NCBI GenBank assembly: GCA_050084985.1
Contig: JBITNC010000001.1
Coordinates: 148,986,001-149,050,000, forward strand
Direction of reading: 5' to 3'
Length of the DNA: 64,000 nt
Origin: Nageia nagi
Taxonomy: Eukaryota; Pinophyta
Made by a program: the position numbers and the translations under genes. Of this stretch, positions 58,440-64,000 are shown in pieces. Below the pieces are notes generated by a model, which saw only the letters and a program-made list of their open reading frames with translations, searched no databases and had not been told where the DNA came from. The first letter of the stretch is position 1; each line of letters opens with the position of its first letter.

Positions 58440-59900
58440 CAATGAATTTAGATAAATATCAGTTAAGATCCTGCATACCCCAAGATAGTCTATATAGGGA
58501 ACATCTTAGGTGCTTCAAAAAGAGAAAAAGCCATAGAGATATTAAATAAGTATGCTAAGGTATTTACTTATGGTTATAAGGACATGTTGAGTATGGATCC
58601 TAATGTTGTAATCCATAATATTGTTACTGAGCTAGATGCTAAGCCTATCAAGCAAAAACCTATGAGGGTTGATCTTGCAAAGTTGATTCAGATTAAAGAG
58701 AAGATTCAAAAATTGTTAGCTACCAAGTTCATCCATTCTATTTATTATCCTCAATGGATGTCTAACATGGTCTATGTCGGTAAGCCTAAAGGTCATCTTA
58801 GATTTTGCACATATTTTAGGGATCTTAATGCAGCTTATCCTAAAGATGAATTTCCACTACCTAACATAGACACTCTGGTTGATAACACAATATGATATGA
58901 GATGTTATCCCTCATGGATGGCTTCTTAGGCTATAATTAGATTTGGGTTACCCTAGGGGATCAACATAAAATTGCATTCACTACATATTAGGGGACTTAT
59001 TATTACAAATTCATGCCCTTTGGACTCAAAAATATTGGTAACATATATCAATGAGCCATGACCTATGTTTTCCATGACATGATGCATAACATCATGGAGG
59101 ATTATGTGGATGACTTGTTAGCCAAATCCAAAACTAGAGACTAGTATTGGGAAGTATTAGAGAAGGTGTTTCAGAGGTTACTCAAACATAATGTTAGATT
59201 GAATCCTCAAAAATGTGTTTTTGGGATCACATTGGGCAAGTTATTAGGATTCATTATTTCCAAACCAAGCATAGTATTTGACCCTAAGAAAGTGACAGCT
59301 ATCACTAGTATGCCTTTGCCTCATGATATTAATACTTTAAGGAGTCTTCAAGGAAAAATTCAGGCTATCAAAAGGTTTATAGCTCATTTATCCAAAAAGT
59401 GTTGATTATTTAATGAGATCCTTAAGAAGGGGGTGAAATTTGATTGGAATGAGGGTTTTCAAAATTCTTTTGATGACATTAAGCAATACTTTCTCAATCC
59501 TCTAGTACTCATTCCTCATAAAGTTGTTGTCCCTTTGCATCTATACCTTTCAACTATTGAATTCGCACTAGGATTCATGTTAATGTAGAAGAACAACCAA
59601 GAAAAAGAGCAAGTTATCTATTATATTAGTCATACACTTGTTAATTATAAGCTTAGGTATGTCTACATTGAGAAAGTCTACCTTGCACTTCTCTTTAATA
59701 CCAAGAAATTGAGACATTAGATGCTTAATCATACTACCTATGTGACCTCTAAGGTTGATCCATTGAAATACATGATGAGAAAGTCATATCATAATACACA
59801 CACTACTAAATGGATCATATTTTTATTAGAGTTTGACCTAATCTTTATTAGTTAGAATTCTATCAAGGGTTAGGTCATAGCAGATCAACCAGCAAAGGCA
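58440..59900 (+). pseudogene. Tat element: reverse transcriptase and first RNase H
   Basis: RT is recognisable from about 58545: KDMLSMDPNVVIHNI, KQKPMRVDLAKLIQIKEKI, WMSNMVYVGKPKGHLRFC, FRDLNAAYPKDEFPLPNID, then MPFGLKN and the intact YVDD box at 59103-59114. LLKHNVRLNPQKCVFGIT and the connection region follow. The first RNase H has lost most motifs (VPLHLYLSTIEFALGFML, IYYISHTLVNYKLRY). In-frame stops include 58938-58940 (TAG), 58989-58991 (TAG) and 59052-59054 (TGA), within the RT core, and several beyond. Confidence 0.8.
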
Positions 59901-60380
59901 CCTATTTAGGAAACTACTCTTTTTGAGATCACCCTCCTTGACAAGGTTGTATTTAAGATAAATGAGATGAAGGAGGTAGTTGACACTCAAGGAGAATATT
60001 ATATGATTATGTATTTTTATGGGTCAAAGTGTGAGCAAGGGGTAGGGTCCAAAGTTTTTTTATTCACTCCCTAGGGTGTCTCCATGCTATATTATTTTAA
60101 ACTAGACTTTCTATGCACTAATAATAATGCAAAGTATGTAGCACTTATCTTGGGTCTTAAAGCATTCCTAGATCTAAAAATCAAGGGAATGATTATCTAT
60201 GATGATTCTTAGTTGATTTTTAATCAAATATTGGGCACTTATCAATATCATAATGAGATTTTGAAGATGTATAGAGATGTGGCATTAAACTTACTAAAGT
60301 TGTTTAAAGCCTACAAGATTGAGATGGCCCCTAGATCATACAATCGATTTGCAGATAATATGGGCTCCTGAGGGTCCCTC
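59900..60380 (+). pseudogene. Tat element: second (archaeal-type) RNase H
   Basis: After the first RNase H the frame continues with MYFYGSKCEQGVGSKVFLF, LCTNNNAKYVALILGLKAFL and MIIYDDS. The spacing F-(D)GS...G-G..., TNN-AEY-AL--GL, V-(G)DS is that of the additional RNase H known in plant Tat-lineage elements. The first acidic residue is changed. A stop follows DDS. The end, DNMGS, is near 60370. Confidence 0.65.
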
Positions 60381-60599
60381 ATTCTCCCTAATCCTCATAT
60401 GCACATTTAGCATGTTGAGATAGTTACCTTGAAAGAATCTAATTTAAATCACCATTACCTTAGGATCTCTCTTCAATTTCAATCAATGAGATCACTATCA
60501 AACATCATGACTTATGGTATAAGCAATTGCATGAGTATGTAAAGTGGAATGCCACACCTCATAACTTATCAATCAATGAAAAATGAAGATTTAAGAAAA

Positions 60600-61750
60600 A
60601 ATAATCCCATTATGCTATATTAGGAGGTGTGGTATATAAGCAATCATATGACTAATTCCTACTTTATTTAGAGCTATGTGACCAGCAGATTTCTATACAA
60701 ACTTGTCATGATGGCATATGTGGTGGGAACTTTAATGAAACTATCATCACCAAGTGTATTCTTAGGATGGAATATTATTGGCCTACCATGGAATGAGACT
60801 ATCAAGAATATGTTAAGAAGTGTGTTAAGTGTCAGTAACATTCTAATTTGCAACACCTTCCTGAGCAGGCACTTAGCCCTATTCAATCTTTATGGCCTTT
60901 TGCATAATGGGGTTTTGATCTTATAGCATATTTTGTGCCACCTCCTTTAGGTGGACATAAGTTCATTATCACTATGAAAGAGTATTTCACCAAGTGGGTC
61001 GAGGTTGAGCCACTTATGCCTACCATTGGTCCTAAGATTACCAACTTTATTGACACCCATATCATTTTTTGATTTGGCATTCCTCATAAGATCATATTAG
61101 ATAATAAACCACCTTTAAAGAATCACCATGTGAGAGCATGTGCAATGGGTACAACATTCAACATTCCTTCTCTACATCATATTATCCTTAGGATAATGGT
61201 CAGGCAAAAGCATTTAACAAAACCATTATCATAATCCTAAAAAACATGGTTAATAACAATCATAGAAAATGGCATGAGTGTCTCCCATAGGCTTTATGGG
61301 CCTACCACACCAGTATTAAGACACCTATAGGGGCTACCCCTTTCTTGTTAGTCTATGGTGTAGAAGTAGTCATGCCACTTGAGTTAGAAATCATGTCTCT
61401 AAGAGTTTAATCATAAGGCCTCATTCCAGATGAGGAGGCTAGGTAGGCTCAGTTAGATCAGCTTACCCTTCTTGATGAGAGACACATCAATACCATCCAA
61501 CATAATAAAATATATCAAGAACGGTTGAAGCAGGTATACAAAAAAAAAGTTTAGACCTAGAGAGTTTGAAATTGATGACTTGGTACTTAAAGAAAATTAG
61601 TGGTAGTCCCATCTTGAGAGGCCTCTTCATGATAATTTTGCACCGAATTGATTAGGGCCTTATATTTTCAATAAAAAATTTGGTATAGGAGCATATTATT
61701 TGGTAGATCTATAAGGATGGAAAGAGTTGGATTCTATCAACATTATCCAT
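60600..61750 (+). pseudogene. Tat element: integrase
   Basis: The zinc-binding portion includes ITKCILRMEYYWPTM and EYVKKCVKCQ (about 60750-60836). The catalytic core has WGFDLIAYFVPPPLGGHKFI (about 60908-60965), YFTKWVEVEPL, then IPHKIILDN (about 61080). The Glu region is degraded. A C-terminal part, EFEIDDLVLKEN (about 61565-61605) and LGPYIFNKKFGIGAYYLVDL (about 61645-61710), matches the GPY-type end of Gypsy integrases. Frameshifts and stops occur throughout. Confidence 0.7.
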
Positions 61751-64000
61751 CTTCGTCCATTCTATGCTTATTTTACCTTACCTTTATTATCTTTTGTGTA
61801 TGTTTATGTCTTTGGTTTTTCAACTTAGTTCATTTATGCTTGCATCTCATCTTGTCAACTTTATTTTATTTTACACAGCATGTCATCTTGTTCTAGTCAC
61901 TCATTTATCCTACACTAAGTATCAAGGGGTGTCTTCTGTGTAATCATTTCCTTAGGCTTATGTGTATGTACCAATTCTTTTGTGTTATCACTTTTATTTC
62001 CTTTATGTTCATTTCATCAAGATTTTATACTTAGTTGGTTCTCCACTTTTTAGTGTCATCCTACCTTTTTTGGGTGTATAGAGGCCACTAGTCACTCATC
62101 TCTCTATCATGTATCAGTCCTTATATCATTGTGTCTTTTCTATCTTTTGTCATCATCTTGCATTGGTCATGTTATTTCCTCACTCTTAGTCCTCATTTGA
62201 GTTAGGGTTGTTGGATATTATATTCATTTCATAATGAAGAAAGTACATTCTTGGACATGAGTGGAAATCAGCCATAAAATAGCTCAGTTGGACCAAGTTG
62301 TTTATTTTGTTGGTGTTTAATTTTATTTGCACTTGCAACTTTGTTCTTACTTATCTTGTTTATTTTTTCATATCCTTTGTATTCTCATCATGCAAATACC
62401 CCATTCCCAACATTTTCACATGTCCATTTATATCACTTTTCAGCATACATGATTCATAGATTTTTTATGATGATACAACCACTTAGGTCTTAGTCACATA
62501 TCGGGTTTCCTGAAAATCATTCCATTGGATTTATCATAGGCTGCATAATATCATGGTTTTCGAGGGAAATACCATTATAACCTATCATGATTTGTGACAT
62601 CAATGGAATTATGTCAATTCATGGATGTGGGAATATCTTTTCCTTATTTGACCTTTGTTTATCTATTTTATGGTCATTTGGATGTCATATTCATGGTCAT
62701 TTATGCTTTCATTGCATGTTGTCTGCTTTCATTGGGTTGTCTTTTGTCATGTTGTCAAAATTGGATTTAATTTTCCTTTCATAAATTGATTTAACCTTGA
62801 TGATTTGATGAATGGTCTATTTCATTTGCTTCATCTTTGTATTGGTATTGCTAGAAAGTTAGTTTCATCTATTTTTGATGATATGTAGCCTATTTGTTTC
62901 AAGTTCGAAGTTGGCCCTTTGAGCATGTGTGCACGGTCACCCTAGTATATCGACCTATGTCACCATGTAGTCCTAACTTGAAAATTATCCATATTGTATC
63001 CCATTAGGTCTTATCATATCATGTTGTATCATTTCAAGTTATTTCATAACCATTTCATCACTCGTTTTGGTTCAAGGACAAAGGTCCTAAAATTTGATCC
63101 TTGTAAAAATTGGCTATTTGATTTATCATTTTGGTGCATCAAAAGATGTCTATTTTCATATTCATATTTTTCTAGTCTTTTGTTGATATAAATGCAATTT
63201 TTATGTCAAGTTTCAAGTCCATGGTTCATCATTCAATGTCTTTTCGAAAGCCAAGTCTTGGGCTACTTAGAATGACACCTTTTTAGTGACCACTAAACGA
63301 TGTCATACCTTAGTAAGTTACCTTTAATTTGGGCTTTGTAAATGAGCCAAACAACCTTCATTTTTCAAGCTATTTGATCCTATGCTTAGATCATACAAAT
63401 GTCTATCATATTGTTAAGGTAGTTCATCAAATCATCAACATGGTTGATTGTTATTGTCCTTCAAAATTTGTAATTTTTCACCTTTTCAAAATTGTTATTT
63501 TCACTTTGTTTCTATTTTGGTCCAATTCAGTTTCATTTTGGTAGTGTCCTCACTTGGTCTATGATTGTGTTTATCATGATCAACATAAATTGAGTATTTC
63601 AAGGGGGTCTTTATGACATATTCCTGCATCATTTTACACACCATCATGGTAAAAATTTGATAGCATTCTGGTAACATTTCGACTTACTTTTTATACTTTT
63701 TCTATGTTTCTTGACATTGTAGTTTGGTCATTTTTTATATTTTGTTATATTTTTATTTTTTTTCATAAATTTTTTATTATCTTTTTAGTCCATTTTATCT
63801 CTCTCTAGGCATTATTTTTGTCATGTTTATTTGTTATTATATTTGTCGATTTTATTATTTTTCATTCATTGTGATTGTTTATCATTCTAGTATTTGTTAT
63901 TATTCATACTTATATCTTTGGTGCTTGTTTATTCATGTTTATCATTTGTGTTCGTCATTTTATGTTCGTTTCTTTTATGTGTTTAAGCATACATGGTCAT
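61751..64000. other. Tat element 3' region: T-rich, non-coding, runs off the window
   Basis: After integrase the + strand is strongly T-rich and has no recognised coding sequence. Tat/Ogre-like elements often have a long untranslated region between integrase and the 3' LTR. No polypurine tract or TGTAAACACC-type LTR start was found, so the 3' LTR, if present, lies beyond 64000. Confidence 0.45.

Noticed and set aside
1-64000. tRNA, rRNA, CRISPR arrays or bacterial operons
   Set aside because: No cloverleaf, rRNA core or regularly spaced palindromic repeats were recognised. The spliced gene and plant retroelements rule out a prokaryotic window.

Overview
The window looks like nuclear DNA from a land plant with a large, repeat-choked genome. 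A gymnosperm (conifer-like) is the best guess. It is AT-rich. It carries several plant-type Ty3/Gypsy retroelements (including Tat-lineage), LINEs, a plant hAT transposase relic and a plant-type PPR relic. Its one convincing gene has an intron above 5 kb that holds a transposon. The gymnosperm assignment is inference; no ribosomal, organellar or marker gene is present to fix the taxon.

The gene is the 3' end of a DNA-dependent protein kinase catalytic subunit (DNA-PKcs, PRKDC family) on the + strand. A 156-base exon (13858-14013) is followed by a 5,156-base intron (14014-19169) and a long terminal exon (19170-21731). The terminal exon carries the end of the FAT region, the complete PI3K-like kinase domain, the linker and the FATC tail. 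Kinase and FATC motifs are intact and there is no internal stop. This is the most interesting item here, because DNA-PKcs is generally said to be missing from model angiosperms. The intron holds a decayed hAT transposase (15270-17760) in the opposite orientation.

The left part (1-13.8 kb) is upstream intronic or intergenic DNA. It holds Tat-type gag-pro remnants (2.15-2.43 and 8.11-9.09 kb), a LINE on the minus strand (5.9-8.1 kb), a possible minus-strand LTR promoter (about 4.85 kb), and two short non-autonomous hAT-like elements. Those two share a CAAGGTT terminus and have perfect 8-bp target duplications (5519-5629 and 12305-12694).

The middle (24-44 kb) is a transposon graveyard. It includes a small LTR element with 228-232 bp LTRs enclosing a LINE (24133-27940), another LINE 3' fragment (28.6-29.6 kb), an unidentified decayed minus-strand reading frame (31.3-32.4 kb), and a 30-bp tandem array (33.68-33.89 kb). 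Further right are an L1-type LINE with ORF1, endonuclease and RT start (34.8-37.9 kb), a PPR pseudogene fragment with duplicated flanks (38.6-40.2 kb), and a Gypsy gag-pro-RT fragment (41.3-42.5 kb).

The right part (44.2-64 kb) shows nested insertion. A Tat-lineage Gypsy element (+ strand, roughly 44.5 kb to beyond the right edge) sits in an older minus-strand Gypsy protease fragment. It is itself split by a younger 6.4-kb Gypsy element on the minus strand (51034-57480), which has two LTRs, a primer-binding site and a polypurine tract. Both are dead. Most in-frame stops look like C-to-T or G-to-A changes, as expected of methylated, silenced repeats.
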